The notes: a model not told the origin generated them from the letters alone. 48,552 nucleotides of DNA from an uncultured Muribaculaceae bacterium (GCA_947176745.1 CAMWRV010000017.1:1-48552), one strand, 5' to 3'; shown: positions 1 to 10,891, numbered from the stretch's first letter. Made by a program: numbers and translations.

Positions 1-45
1 GGTCGTACCCCCGAACTCCACGGTAAGAGCGTCAATTGATACCAT
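1..45 (-). CDS. ABC-F family ATPase, N-terminal fragment (runs off left edge)
   Basis: Only the first 15 codons are present. Read on the minus strand from the ATG at 45 they give MVSIDALTVEFGGTT, which looks like the start of a Bacteroidetes ABC-F protein (family proteins open with M-I/V-S-V/I-x-x-L-x-V-x-F-G-G). A strong promoter lies just upstream at 72-102, which supports a real start. ABC-F proteins are soluble double-ATPase proteins that act on the ribosome. If correct, this is the third ABC-F gene within 6 kb. The call rests on 15 residues, so it is tentative. Confidence 0.6.
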   Translation of the reverse strand, partial: MVSIDALTVEFGGTT

Positions 46-71
46 AAAAAAACGTAGTATAGATCAGAGTG

Positions 72-102
72 CAAAGGTAGCGTTTTTTTTCGTCCATTCC
101 AA
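72..102 (-). promoter_or_regulatory. Bacteroidetes-type promoter for the left-edge ABC-F gene
   Basis: On the minus strand TTG (102-100), a 20-base spacer and TACCTTTG (79-72) match the Bacteroidetes -33/-7 consensus. The predicted start is about 67, giving a leader of roughly 22 bases to the ATG at 45. Confidence 0.65.
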
Positions 103-159
103 CCGGAAGCACCACACAGCTGTGTGCTCAGCTCTATGCCGTCATGACGGGCAAGTTGA

Positions 160-191
160 TTTGCGCGGATAGCTGATATTGTGTAATTTTA
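160..191 (+). promoter_or_regulatory. Probable promoter for the RluA-like gene
   Basis: TTTG (160-163), a 20-base spacer and TAATTTTA (184-191) match the consensus except for the last base. The start codon at 201 is only 9 bases away, so the leader would be very short. Confidence 0.5.
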
Positions 192-200
192 CGGTGAATT

Positions 201-1850
201 ATGAACAATCCTTTTGACTATGCTCCCGATGAGGCATGTATGGAGGCTTTCCGTCAGCTCGAAGTCAGGATCGGAGCTCTCAGGAAGAGTGCGGATCCGG
301 CCGATATCGACTTCTGCCGCGAACTCGACGCCGGCAAAATGCTCGGAGTCCTTGTCGCGGATGATCCGTGCGGCCATCGGCATACGCTCTATGCCTTTTC
401 CGGACAGATCGGTGCCCGGGGATTCTGCTATCCCGGTTTTGTCGGTCCGGTGTTCGATTATCTGCAGCCCGACGGATATTTCAAGACGCATGAAGCCGAC
501 ATTTCCCGCCAGAGCGACAGGATAGCGGCCTTCCGGAATGAGGTGTTGTCTGTGGCAAGAAGTGAATATGAGTCAGAGAAAGCGAGTCTTGATGCCGAGG
601 TGGCCGATTATAGAGAGAAATGCCGCCTGTCGAAAATGGAGAGGAAGGCACGCAGGGAGGCCGGAGTTGCCGACAGTGCGGAACTCGATGCCATGATCCG
701 CCGTAGCCAGTTCGAGAAGGCGGAGCTTCACCGTCTCAGAAAGCGGGCGGAAGCACTTGTCGCGCCATATGCATCGCGTCTTCAAGACGCCCTCTCCCGT
801 CTTGAAGAGATGAAGGAGCGTCGCCGTGCGGATTCGGAAGCTCTGCAGCAGTGGCTGTTCTCAAACTTCAGAGTGCTCAACGCTCTCGGTGAAAGCCGGA
901 GCCTGCACGAGATCTTCGCCGATACGCCCATGAGAATCCCTCCTTCGGGAGCGGGGGAATGCTGTGCCCCGAAACTTCTTCAGGCCGCTTTCTCGCGCGG
1001 CTGGAAGCCTGTGTCCATGGCCGAGTACTGGTATGGCCGCCCGCGTGGCGGAGAATTGCGTATACACGGTTCACATTATCCGGCGTGCCGTGGGAAATGT
1101 TTACCGGTGCTCGGATGGATGCTGCGGGGCCTCGATGTCGAACCTCCCCTTGACAATGACTGTGACGCCGGTGTGGCTTTCAGTCCGGAAATCATTTACG
1201 AGAACCGATGGTTCTGCGTTGTCGTCAAGCCTTCGGGCATGCTGTCGGTTCCGGGCAAGGGGGCGGCCGTGTCGGTCGAGCAATGGCTCGCGGAAAGATA
1301 CGGCGCCGACAGGATGGTGAAAGTGGCGCACCGTCTTGACCGCGATACCTCGGGACTGCTCCTGGCCACCTTCGGGCCGGAATCTTTGAAGGTCATGCAG
1401 TCTCTGTTTGCCACCCGCCGCGTAAAAAAGAGATACGTGGCCATGCTGGAAGGGAATTACGAATCACTCAACGTGCCGCGTGCGGGGCGGATCGACCTGC
1501 CGCTTGCTCCCGACTGGCTCGACCGTCCGCGTCAGCGCGTCGATCCGGAGGGTAAGGAGGCTGCCACTGAGTATGAGTTTGTCGGAGTCATCGGCGGTCG
1601 CAGCCGGATAGTGTTCACCCCGCTTACGGGCCGCACTCACCAGCTCCGCGTTCACGCGGCTTCGGAGCAGGGACTCGGCATGCCCATAGCGGGCGATCCG
1701 CTATACGGCAGAAATGCCGGCGCCGACGCCCGGAGGCTGATGCTGCACGCGTGCAGACTTGAATTCACTTTTCCTGTCGACGGGCGGCACTATCGCTTCG
1801 AGTCGGCAGATCCGTTCGAACGCCCCGAGAAGCATGATCAAGAGCCGTGA
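201..1850 (+). CDS. RluA family pseudouridine synthase with long N-terminal extension
   Basis: The C-terminal part (about residues 325-549) is an RluA/RsuA-type pseudouridine synthase that would isomerise uridine in rRNA or tRNA. The catalytic motif HRLDRDTSG starts at His377, and the presumed nucleophile is Asp380. Downstream LTGRTHQLRVH and AGDPLYG are also family motifs. The N-terminal 320 residues are not part of the usual 220-320 residue enzyme. They contain a highly charged, helix-rich stretch (about 105-230), probably coiled coil. This long form is common in Bacteroidetes. The gene is divergent from the left-edge ABC-F gene and has its own promoter. The RNA target cannot be read from sequence. 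Confidence 0.9.
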   Translation: MNNPFDYAPDEACMEAFRQLEVRIGALRKSADPADIDFCRELDAGKMLGVLVADDPCGHRHTLYAFSGQIGARGFCYPGFVGPVFDYLQPDGYFKTHEADISRQSDRIAAFRNEVLSVARSEYESEKASLDAEVADYREKCRLSKMERKARREAGVADSAELDAMIRRSQFEKAELHRLRKRAEALVAPYASRLQDALSRLEEMKERRRADSEALQQWLFSNFRVLNALGESRSLHEIFADTPMRIPPSGAGECCAPKLLQAAFSRGWKPVSMAEYWYGRPRGGELRIHGSHYPACRGKCLPVLGWMLRGLDVEPPLDNDCDAGVAFSPEIIYENRWFCVVVKPSGMLSVPGKGAAVSVEQWLAERYGADRMVKVAHRLDRDTSGLLLATFGPESLKVMQSLFATRRVKKRYVAMLEGNYESLNVPRAGRIDLPLAPDWLDRPRQRVDPEGKEAATEYEFVGVIGGRSRIVFTPLTGRTHQLRVHAASEQGLGMPIAGDPLYGRNAGADARRLMLHACRLEFTFPVDGRHYRFESADPFERPEKHDQEP

Positions 1851-1884
1851 AAGACTATTATTACGGAATGTCGGATAAAATTGT

Positions 1885-1892
1885 TAACTTTG
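1885..1892 (+). promoter_or_regulatory. -7 element of the uup-like gene
   Basis: TAACTTTG is a perfect -7 box. The -33 position holds only TTA. The leader would be about 50 bases. Confidence 0.4.
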
Positions 1893-1948
1893 AACCCGAT
1901 TGCGGGTCTGCCGGTGCGGATCCGGCCATAAACAAGCTCCAATAGAAA

Positions 1949-3769
1949 ATGGTAAGTTATCTGCAGATTGAAAAACTGACAAAGTCGTTTGGCGACAGAG
2001 TGCTGTTCGAAGATGTAACCTTCGGTGTATATGAAGGCGACAAGATCGGAATAGTGGCCCGCAACGGCGACGGCAAGAGCACATTTCTCAACATCCTGAC
2101 AGGACGTGAAGATTACGATTCAGGCAATGTGGTCTACCGCAACGGACTGCGTGTAGGCTATCTTGAACAGCTCCCGCCATTCTCGCCCGACATGACCGCG
2201 CTCGAATATGCCACTCCCGCGGCGCGCCATGAGAATGACCCCGCATGGAACGGCGCCGACCTTGCCCGGCAGATGCTTACACAATTCCGGATCGGCGACC
2301 CGTCGATGCCGATGGGGCAACTGTCGGGAGGCCAGGCCAAACGGGTCGCGCTTGCCAGAGTCCTTCTCTCCGAGCCCGACATGCTGATTCTCGACGAGCC
2401 GACCAACCACCTCGACATCGATATGATCGAGTGGCTTGAGAACTATCTTTCCCGCCAGCGGGTCACTTTGCTGATGGTGACGCACGACCGCTATTTCCTC
2501 GACAAGATCTGCTCCCGCATCATAGAGATCGACCGCCGGCAGATATTCTCTTACGCCGGCAATTACGATTACTATCTCCGCCGCCGCTCGGAACGCATGG
2601 AGGCCATGGGGGCCGAACTGGCAAAAGTCAGGAATCTGCTGCGCACCGAGCTCGAATGGATGCGGCGTCAGCCGCAGGCCCGCGGATCGAAGGCCAAATA
2701 CCGCATCGACAACTTCCATCAGCTCGAAGACCGCAGCCGCGTCGATCTCTCGTCGCGCGATGTCGCGCTCGACGTGAAGTCGAGCTATATCGGCTCGAAG
2801 ATCTTCGAGGCTCACGGTGTGAGCAAGGCGTTTGGCGACAAGGTGATACTCCGCGACTGGAACTATACGTTCGCACGCTATGAGAAAGTCGGTATAGTGG
2901 GCGACAACGGAGCCGGCAAATCGACCTTCATCAAACTCCTTCTCGGACTCATGCAGCCGGATTCGGGGCATTTCGACGTCGGCCAGACCGTGCGGTGGGG
3001 ATACTACAGCCAGGAGGGTATGACCGGATTCGACGAGTCAAAGAAGGTCATAGACGCGGTGCGCGAGATAGCGGAAGTGGTGAAGATCGACGACAAGACA
3101 ACCGTGACGGCCTCCGCCTTCCTTTCACGCTTTCTGTTCACTCCCGAGACTCAGCAGAAATACATAGCGCGCCTTAGCGGCGGCGAGCGTCGACGCCTTT
3201 ATCTGGCCACGGTGCTGATGCGCAGTCCAAATTTCCTTGTGCTCGACGAGCCGACCAACGACCTCGACATAATGACCCTCGCGGTGCTTGAGGATTATCT
3301 CGCGTCGTTCCGGGGCTGTGTGATCGTGGTCAGCCACGACCGCTTCTTTCTCGACCGGATAGTCGACCACCTTTTTGTCTTCAGGGGTGATGGCGAAGTG
3401 AAAGATTTCCCCGGCGACTACTCCACCTACCGGCACTGTGTGGCCATGGAGGAGAAGGAGCGCAAGGCGACTGAAAAGTCGGCTTCTGCCGCAGAGAACC
3501 GTGACGCGGCTTCCGGCAATACGTGGCGTAAGAAAGATGAGCGCCGGCGGCTGTCGTTCAAGGAGCGCCGCGAGATGGAGGAACTCGAAAAAAGAATCGA
3601 GTCGCTCACCTCCGAGAGGCAGCGACTCGAGACAGATCTTTCATCGGGCAGTCTTGACAGCGACGCCATCGTGGCGGCCGGCACAAGGGTGGGCGAGGTG
3701 ATCGCCGAACTCGACGAGGCCGAACTTCGCTATCTCGAGCTTCTTGAGATCGAGGATCAGAATTCGTAG
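1949..3769 (+). CDS. ABC-F family ATPase, Uup-like
   Basis: Two ABC ATPase domains lie in one soluble protein of 606 residues with no membrane segments. NBD1 has Walker A at 37-44, LSGGQ from Leu125 and LILDEPTNHLD near 146. NBD2 has GDNGAGKS at 318-325, LSGGE at 409-413 and [11 protein letters not shown] after that. The C-terminal ~90 residues are charged and likely coiled coil, as in the Uup tail that binds DNA or RNA. One oddity is that the first Walker A reads ARNGDGKS, with Ala for the first Gly and Asp in place of the usual Ala. Uup is linked to ribosome function and precise transposon excision. The last 13 bases overlap the convergent Dabb gene. Confidence 0.9.
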   Translation: MVSYLQIEKLTKSFGDRVLFEDVTFGVYEGDKIGIVARNGDGKSTFLNILTGREDYDSGNVVYRNGLRVGYLEQLPPFSPDMTALEYATPAARHENDPAWNGADLARQMLTQFRIGDPSMPMGQLSGGQAKRVALARVLLSEPDMLILDEPTNHLDIDMIEWLENYLSRQRVTLLMVTHDRYFLDKICSRIIEIDRRQIFSYAGNYDYYLRRRSERMEAMGAELAKVRNLLRTELEWMRRQPQARGSKAKYRIDNFHQLEDRSRVDLSSRDVALDVKSSYIGSKIFEAHGVSKAFGDKVILRDWNYTFARYEKVGIVGDNGAGKSTFIKLLLGLMQPDSGHFDVGQTVRWGYYSQEGMTGFDESKKVIDAVREIAEVVKIDDKTTVTASAFLSRFLFTPETQQKYIARLSGGERRRLYLATVLMRSPNFLVLDEPTNDLDIMTLAVLEDYLASFRGCVIVVSHDRFFLDRIVDHLFVFRGDGEVKDFPGDYSTYRHCVAMEEKERKATEKSASAAENRDAASGNTWRKKDERRRLSFKERREMEELEKRIESLTSERQRLETDLSSGSLDSDAIVAAGTRVGEVIAELDEAELRYLELLEIEDQNS

Positions 3770-4050
3770 TCCACACATGCACGGGCCTCTTTGTGGCCCG
3801 CTATGAGGGCAGCCGCGGCCACATGGGCCGGATGCGAGGCGTAAACCGCCACATCCGCCATCGTCGGCACTACGGCTGTCAGCACTATGTCCCAGTCTTC
3901 CGACGGATTCTCGTTGATACCCGTTTCCATCGACTGCAGAACGTCGATCTTGCCGGGAAGCGCCATGAGTGCTTCCGCGAATCTTCCGGCCACCTCGCGG
4001 CGTTCGGCCGGAGTGCCTTTGAGCTTGAAACAAACGATATGCTTTACCAT
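3757..4050 (-). CDS. Dabb (stress-responsive alpha/beta barrel) family protein
   Basis: This 97-residue protein starts MVKHIVCFKLK and carries the Dabb pattern: a short beta-strand with His near the N-terminus, then a helix ending in MxALPGKI, then SxDWDIVL and the HPAHV segment. Dabb proteins are small dimeric ferredoxin-like barrels. Most have no assigned reaction. It is the last gene of the panC-panD-ffh-ybiT-like-Dabb run, 13 bases after the ABC-F gene. Its stop region overlaps the convergent uup-like gene by 13 bases, so there is no space for a separate terminator. Confidence 0.85.
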   Translation of the reverse strand: MVKHIVCFKLKGTPAERREVAGRFAEALMALPGKIDVLQSMETGINENPSEDWDIVLTAVVPTMADVAVYASHPAHVAAAALIAGHKEARACVDYEF

Positions 4051-4063
4051 ATGTCAGGTGTTG

Positions 4064-5704
<1,641 letters not shown>

Positions 5705-5740
5705 TTAAATTTTGGTTTGCCGGTTGGTTTGGGTTGATGG

Positions 5741-7087
5741 TCAGCGTCGGAACTTGCCTGGGTTCTGGCGCATCTGTTTCATCATTTTCATCGGGTTCTT
5801 CATGTTTGTCGCCATCTGCATCATCTTGCGGGTGTCTTCGAACTGCTTCAGAAGCCTGTTGACATCCTGGAGCGAGGTGCCTGAGCCTTTGGCTATGCGC
5901 TGGCGGCGCGTGCCCTTTATTATGTCGGGATTGTGCCGCTCGTAGGGGGTCATCGAGTTGATGATCGCCTCGATTCCCTTGAAGGCGTTGTCGTCTATGT
6001 CGATATCCTTGATCGCCTTGCCCACACCCGGTATCATCGATGCGAGATCCTTCAGGTTACCCATCTTCTTGATCTGCTGGATCTGGTTCATGAAGTCCTC
6101 GAAGTCGAACTTGTTTCGCTTCAGCTTCTCGGCCAGCTTCTCGGCCTCCTTCTGGTCATAGACCTCCATGGCGCGGTTGGCCAGCTCCACGATGTCGCCC
6201 ATGCCGAGTATTCGGTTGGCCATGCCGTCGGGATTGAATTCCTGCAGGTCCTCGAGCTTCTCGCCCGTGCCGACGAGCTTTATAGGTTTCTCGACCACGG
6301 CCCTGATCGAGAGCGCGGCTCCGCCTCGGGTGTCGCCGTCGAGCTTTGTCAGCACGACGCCGTCGAAGTCTATGCGGTCGTTGAACGCCTTGGCCGTGTT
6401 GACTGCGTCCTGACCCGTCATCGAGTCCACCACGAAGAGTGTCTCCTGAGGCTTGACCGCGTTCTTGATGCGCTCGATCTCATCCATCATCTCCTCGTCG
6501 ACGGCGAGACGTCCCGCCGTGTCTATGATCACAAGGTCAAGATGATTCTCGCGTGCGTGGGCGATGGCGTTGAGGGAGATGGCCACCGGGTCGCGGCTGT
6601 CCTCTTCAGTATATACGGGCACGCCGATGCTTTCGGCAAGCACCCTGAGCTGTTCGCGGGCGGCGGGACGATACACGTCGGCGCCTACAAGCAGAGGACG
6701 TTTTCCTTTCGACGACTTGAGCTTGCGCGCGAGCTTGCCTGACAGAGTGGTCTTTCCGGCACCCTGCAGACCCGACATCAGGATCACGGCCGGATGCCCC
6801 TCGGTGTTGAGGGGAGCGGCGTCACCGCCCATCAGTTCGGCGAGCTCGTCATGCACGATCTTCACCATCAGTTCCTTGGGCTTGAGAGCGTTGATCACGT
6901 TCTGACCCAGGGCTTTCTGCTTCACCGTCTTGATGAAGTTGTTGGCTACCTTATAGTTGACGTCGGCGTCCATCAGGGCCTTGCGGACATCCTTCAGGGT
7001 CTCGGCGATATTTATTTCAGATATGCGGCCTTCGCCTTTGAGAATCTTGAATGAGCGTTCAAGCCGCTCGGATAGGCTTTCAAACAT
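5741..7087 (-). CDS. ffh: Signal recognition particle GTPase Ffh (SRP54)
   Basis: Ffh binds 4.5S RNA and signal peptides on the ribosome and delivers nascent chains to FtsY at the membrane. The protein is 448 residues, a normal length. An N-terminal helical domain (1-85) is followed by the NG GTPase domain with GLQGAGKT at 106-113, DTAGR near 190 and TKLDGDTRGG near 250. The methionine-rich M domain extends to the end (final ~25 residues rich in Met, Lys and Gln). It starts 20 bases after panD on the same strand, so it is probably cotranscribed with panC and panD. Confidence 0.98.
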   Translation of the reverse strand: MFESLSERLERSFKILKGEGRISEINIAETLKDVRKALMDADVNYKVANNFIKTVKQKALGQNVINALKPKELMVKIVHDELAELMGGDAAPLNTEGHPAVILMSGLQGAGKTTLSGKLARKLKSSKGKRPLLVGADVYRPAAREQLRVLAESIGVPVYTEEDSRDPVAISLNAIAHARENHLDLVIIDTAGRLAVDEEMMDEIERIKNAVKPQETLFVVDSMTGQDAVNTAKAFNDRIDFDGVVLTKLDGDTRGGAALSIRAVVEKPIKLVGTGEKLEDLQEFNPDGMANRILGMGDIVELANRAMEVYDQKEAEKLAEKLKRNKFDFEDFMNQIQQIKKMGNLKDLASMIPGVGKAIKDIDIDDNAFKGIEAIINSMTPYERHNPDIIKGTRRQRIAKGSGTSLQDVNRLLKQFEDTRKMMQMATNMKNPMKMMKQMRQNPGKFRR

Positions 7088-7107
7088 AGTGTTTCAGTTT
7101 TTTTGAT

Positions 7108-7461
7108 TCAGGAAGGGAGACGGTTTGTGCGGGTGTCGGGGAAGATCACGACCGGATGCACGTCGCGGGCCTCTTCGGGAGTCACGAGCGCGTAGGTCAT
7201 GATGATCACCACATCTCCGGGCTGGGCCTTTCTGGCCGCGGCCCCGTTGAGACAGATCACGCCCGATCCCGGCTCGCCCTCGATGACGTAGGTGTCAAAC
7301 CTCTCGCCGTTGTTGTTGTTGACGATCCATACGCGCTGTCCCGGCAATATTTCGGCAGCCCGGAGCAGGTCGGAGTCAATGGTGATGCTGCCGACATAGT
7401 TCAGATTCGCCTCCGTCACGGTGACGCGGTGAATCTTCGATTTCATCATTTCTATCAGCAT
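7108..7461 (-). CDS. panD: Aspartate 1-decarboxylase PanD
   Basis: PanD makes beta-alanine from aspartate for pantothenate. The 117-residue proenzyme has the self-cleavage site Gly24-Ser25 inside NYVGSITID, which yields the pyruvoyl group. The [12 protein letters not shown] segment is also conserved. The chosen start ([13 protein letters not shown]) puts the Gly-Ser site at the same number as in E. coli PanD. It lies 41 bases downstream of panC and 20 bases upstream of ffh. Confidence 0.97.
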   Translation of the reverse strand: MLIEMMKSKIHRVTVTEANLNYVGSITIDSDLLRAAEILPGQRVWIVNNNNGERFDTYVIEGEPGSGVICLNGAAARKAQPGDVVIIMTYALVTPEEARDVHPVVIFPDTRTNRLPS

Positions 7462-7502
7462 AAGAAACTGTGTTGCGACCGCGGATCAATCCGTGATGCC
7501 GG

Positions 7503-8366
7503 TCAGATATTCTTTTTGTAACAGATATTGTCGATAAGTCTTGTCTTGCCGCAATAGACGGTGATGCATCCCACCACCCAGGGCGATTCATCCCACTCTT
7601 CGAGCGGAAGCAGAGTCCGGCCGTCGACGATCTCGAAATATTCCACTTGCAGATGCGGCACGGCGTCGATCCGCTCCACCACGCTGTCGTGTGTGGCGCG
7701 GATGGAGTGTGTGCGGGCATACTCAAGCGAATCCGCAAGGGCGCGGTGTATCTCGGGAGCGTATCTGCGCTGTTCGGCTGTCAGCAGGGCGTTGCGGCTC
7801 GACAGCGCGAGGCCGTCGTCGGCCCTTTTGATGGGGCAGGGCACGATCTTGACATCAAGTCCCTCGGTCTCGACCATGTTGCGGATCACGGCTATCTGCT
7901 GGAAATCCTTCTCTCCGAAATATGCGCGTGTAGGGCGCACTATGCGGAAAAGGCGAGAGACGATCTCCGCCACTCCCTGGAAATGTCCGGGACGGTATTT
8001 CCCCTCCATCACCACGGCGGCCATGCCGAGAGAGAATTCATGACGGGCGCGGCCTTCCACGCCGCCGGGATACATTTCTTCGACTGTCGGGGCGAAAGCC
8101 ACCGACACCCCTTCGCCCGCGAGCAGACGGAAATCAGACTCCTCGTTGCGGGGATAGGTGGCCAGATCGTCGGGGTTGTTGAACTGTGTCGGGTTCACGA
8201 ATACGCTTGCCACTGTCACGTCGTTCTCTCTGACGGCCCGTTCCACAAGCGAGAGATGCCCCTCGTGAAGCGCGCCCATCGTGGGCACGAACCCTATGCT
8301 ATGTCCTTTCTGCCGCTCGTTGGCGACGAAAGTCTCCAGCTCGGCTACCGATCGTATAATCAGCAT
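7503..8366 (-). CDS. panC: Pantothenate synthetase (pantoate--beta-alanine ligase) PanC
   Basis: PanC joins pantoate and beta-alanine using ATP. The 287-residue protein shows the nucleotidyl-transferase HIGH-type motif in MGALHEGHLSL (His34, His37), then VFVNPTQFN, YFGEKDFQQ and the KMSKS-like LSSRN. It is the first gene of a minus-strand run ending at 3757. The next gene, panD, supplies its beta-alanine substrate. A -7 box lies about 50 bases upstream. Confidence 0.97.
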   Translation of the reverse strand: MLIIRSVAELETFVANERQKGHSIGFVPTMGALHEGHLSLVERAVRENDVTVASVFVNPTQFNNPDDLATYPRNEESDFRLLAGEGVSVAFAPTVEEMYPGGVEGRARHEFSLGMAAVVMEGKYRPGHFQGVAEIVSRLFRIVRPTRAYFGEKDFQQIAVIRNMVETEGLDVKIVPCPIKRADDGLALSSRNALLTAEQRRYAPEIHRALADSLEYARTHSIRATHDSVVERIDAVPHLQVEYFEIVDGRTLLPLEEWDESPWVVGCITVYCGKTRLIDNICYKKNI

Positions 8367-8416
8367 AATTGTTGATAACAGATTTATAAAGAATGAGGAG
8401 TGAGCGAATATCTCGG

Positions 8417-8424
8417 CAAAATTA
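8417..8424 (-). promoter_or_regulatory. -7 element upstream of panC
   Basis: Read on the minus strand this is TAATTTTG. The -33 box is not at the ideal spacing (CAA at 8441-8443 gives 16 bases). The whole spacer 8367-8649 is AT-rich and divergent. Confidence 0.4.
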
Positions 8425-8561
8425 CAATAAAATCAGCAAACAATATAATTTTTCGCGATAAAACGTTCCAAATCCGATTCAAGGTCTGCTGTCAGTCGTT
8501 AAAATTTGATAAAAGCGGGAGGTTGCGGCGAGGCGGGACGGCGCATTTGGAAAAAAATTAT

Positions 8562-8569
8562 TAATTTTG
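8562..8569 (+). promoter_or_regulatory. -7 element of the GT5-like/DUF4270/capA operon
   Basis: TAATTTTG is a perfect -7 box. No -33 box is found at normal spacing. The leader to the ATG at 8650 would be about 75 bases. Confidence 0.4.
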
Positions 8570-8649
8570 CATGTTGAAAGACGCGCATACGCGGGTTTGC
8601 GTGAGCCGGCATTCCGGTCACGGCCTCCGCAGGCGCATAATATATCGAA

Positions 8650-9468
8650 ATGGCAGCACACAAGATCATTTTCGTCTCTCAGGAGATCTCTCCCTATCTA
8701 TCAGTGACGGACAACGCCCGCTGGGGCCGTTCGCTTCCGCAGTCTATTCAGTCGCGCAAGTACGAGGTCAGGACTTTCATGCCCGATTTCGGCGAGGTCA
8801 ACGAGCGGCGCAACCAGCTCCATGAAGTCATCCGCCTGAGCGGCATGAACATTCCGATCGGCGACAACGACCATCCTCTTGTGGTGAAGGTGGCATCAAT
8901 GCAGCCTTCGCGCATTCAGGTCTACTTCATCGACAATGACGATTATTTCCAGAAACTCGACACTGACTCCGACGCTTTCGGCACGAACCGCCCCGACAAT
9001 GACGAGCGGCTCATATTCTTTGCCCGGGGCACCATGGAGACCGCGCGCAAGCTGCGCTGGGACCCGGAGGTGATGCAGGTGTCGGGATGGATGTCGGCGC
9101 TTGTGCCTCTTTATCTGAAGCGTCTTTTCAACGACGGACCCTCTTTCCATAAGACGAAGATCGTATACACGGTTCTGCCCGGAGAGGAAATCGGCGAAAT
9201 CGACCCTGCTTTCTTCGACAAGCTCAAGGCAGAAGGTGTCAAGCCGTCTGACATAAAGAAATTCGTGGATTGCGAGCGTAACCACAATCTGCTTCACAAG
9301 ATGGCCATCGCATATTCCGATGCAGTAGTGTTTCAGGACTGCGAGCCCGACGCCGCACTCACAGCCATCTGCGAGGAAGCCGGCAAGCCGTGGAAGCATT
9401 TCACCGGCGAGGGCGACCATGCCGACGAATATGACGAGCTTTATAAATCATTAATGCCTAAATCCTGA
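8650..9468 (+). CDS. Glycogen/starch synthase (GT5) N-terminal-like protein
   Basis: The 272 residues resemble only the N-terminal Rossmann half of GT5 glycogen synthases (KIIFVSQEISPYL, then VRTFMPDFG, then VYFIDNDDYF). The C-terminal catalytic half is absent. The position of the ADP-glucose-binding KTGGL motif reads SVTDN. It is therefore unlikely to make glycogen by itself, and a regulatory or binding role is an inference. Bacteroidetes genomes often carry this short form divergent from panC and ahead of a DUF4270 gene, as here. Its stop codon overlaps the next start by one base. Confidence 0.8.
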   Translation: MAAHKIIFVSQEISPYLSVTDNARWGRSLPQSIQSRKYEVRTFMPDFGEVNERRNQLHEVIRLSGMNIPIGDNDHPLVVKVASMQPSRIQVYFIDNDDYFQKLDTDSDAFGTNRPDNDERLIFFARGTMETARKLRWDPEVMQVSGWMSALVPLYLKRLFNDGPSFHKTKIVYTVLPGEEIGEIDPAFFDKLKAEGVKPSDIKKFVDCERNHNLLHKMAIAYSDAVVFQDCEPDAALTAICEEAGKPWKHFTGEGDHADEYDELYKSLMPKS

Positions 9469-10886
9469 TGAATATCAAATATCTTCTTGGCGCAGCAGTC
9501 GTGTCGGCTGCAACTCTCCTGTCATGTCAGGACGAGGTGAGCGGCATCGGTGGCTCGCTCACTTCGGGTGAGGTTACAATCACCGTCGACTCCATAGAGA
9601 CCGCGCTTGAGTCTTCGAGTGTCTATTATGACCGTTTCGACGGACGCAACACCACGAAGTTGCTCGGCCGTATCAGCGTGCCCGAATACGGCAGCCTCGA
9701 CTGTTCGTTTGTCTCGCAGATGATGTGCGCCACGAAGATGAATATACCCGACTCGATACCGGTGGAGGATGTCGACTCGATGAGGCTGGTTCTTTCCGTG
9801 CCCCGTGGGTCGCTTACAGGCGACTCGCTCGCTCCCCAGCAGCTCCGCGTCTATCGTCTCGACCGTCAGTTGCCGACTGACATATCGACCGCTTTCGATC
9901 CTGACGGTTATTACGATCCCTCCTCGCCTCTGGGCACGGCAAGCTATACGCTGTCGAACATAGCGAAGGGCGATTCCGCTCTCAAGAACGAGAGCTATGT
10001 GCGCATACCTGTCAATATGCCTCTGTCGTTTGCCCGCGAGCTTTTCGAGAAATACAGGTCGGACGACCCGATTTTCCAATGGCCGTCGACTTTCAACAGC
10101 TATTTCCCCGGCATATATGTAGAGCAGAATTTCGGCAATGGCTGTGTGGCAAACATATCGCGTGCTGAATTCTTCACATACTGGCACAGGATCAACCGCA
10201 CCTACGACAAGCAGGATGATGACACCTATGCCTATGTAGACCACATCGTGCGCGACTCCGTGTGTCTCATGGCCTCGCAGCCCGAGGTGCTGTCGAGCAA
10301 TGTCATCGGCTACAAGGTATCCGATTATATCAAGGGTCTCGCCGAGTCCGGAAGGTCGGTGATAACCACTCCCGGAGGATACATGGTCGATTTCAAGTTT
10401 CCAATCCGCCGTCTTCTCGACGCGTATCGCACGCACGGCGACGCCTTGTCGTCAGTCTCTTCGCTGCGCATGTATATACCCGCAACCCAGATCGAGAATG
10501 ACTACGGACTGACCGTCGCGCCCTATCTGCTTATGGTGAAGAAATCGGAGCGCGAGGCGTTTTTCAACGAGAACAAGATTCCTGACGGCATCAACTCGTT
10601 CTATGCGTCATACGACAGCGAGAACGGCAATTATCAGTTCTCTTCCATGCGCTCCTATTTCCTTAAGGTTCTTGAGGCCGAGCAGAAGGGAGAACTCGAT
10701 TACGACGAAGACTCCGAATTTACGCTTGTCCCTGTCGATATAACCACTGAGACCGTGACTACCTATAACACGACTACGGTCTATGTCACCAAGTGTCAGC
10801 CATATCTGACGCGTCCCACCATGACCGACCTGAAAATGGACAAGGCTGTGATCTGCTTCACTTATTCATCGCAGCAGATAGACTGA
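9468..10886 (+). CDS. DUF4270 family lipoprotein
   Basis: This 472-residue protein has a lipoprotein signal (hydrophobic run, then LLSC with Cys20). The body matches the DUF4270 pattern of beta-rich secreted Bacteroidetes proteins, including LLGRISVPEYGSLDCSFVSQM and paired aromatic/Gly segments. Its biochemical role is unknown. Its start codon overlaps the previous stop (TGATG), which implies coupled translation. capA begins 5 bases after its stop. Confidence 0.85.
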   Translation: MNIKYLLGAAVVSAATLLSCQDEVSGIGGSLTSGEVTITVDSIETALESSSVYYDRFDGRNTTKLLGRISVPEYGSLDCSFVSQMMCATKMNIPDSIPVEDVDSMRLVLSVPRGSLTGDSLAPQQLRVYRLDRQLPTDISTAFDPDGYYDPSSPLGTASYTLSNIAKGDSALKNESYVRIPVNMPLSFARELFEKYRSDDPIFQWPSTFNSYFPGIYVEQNFGNGCVANISRAEFFTYWHRINRTYDKQDDDTYAYVDHIVRDSVCLMASQPEVLSSNVIGYKVSDYIKGLAESGRSVITTPGGYMVDFKFPIRRLLDAYRTHGDALSSVSSLRMYIPATQIENDYGLTVAPYLLMVKKSEREAFFNENKIPDGINSFYASYDSENGNYQFSSMRSYFLKVLEAEQKGELDYDEDSEFTLVPVDITTETVTTYNTTTVYVTKCQPYLTRPTMTDLKMDKAVICFTYSSQQID

Positions 10887-10891
10887 CGGTT

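Noticed and set aside
2120..2971. Minus-strand frame of 283 residues inside the uup-like gene
   Set aside because: Antisense shadow of a conserved ABC-F protein. No family motifs and no start context.
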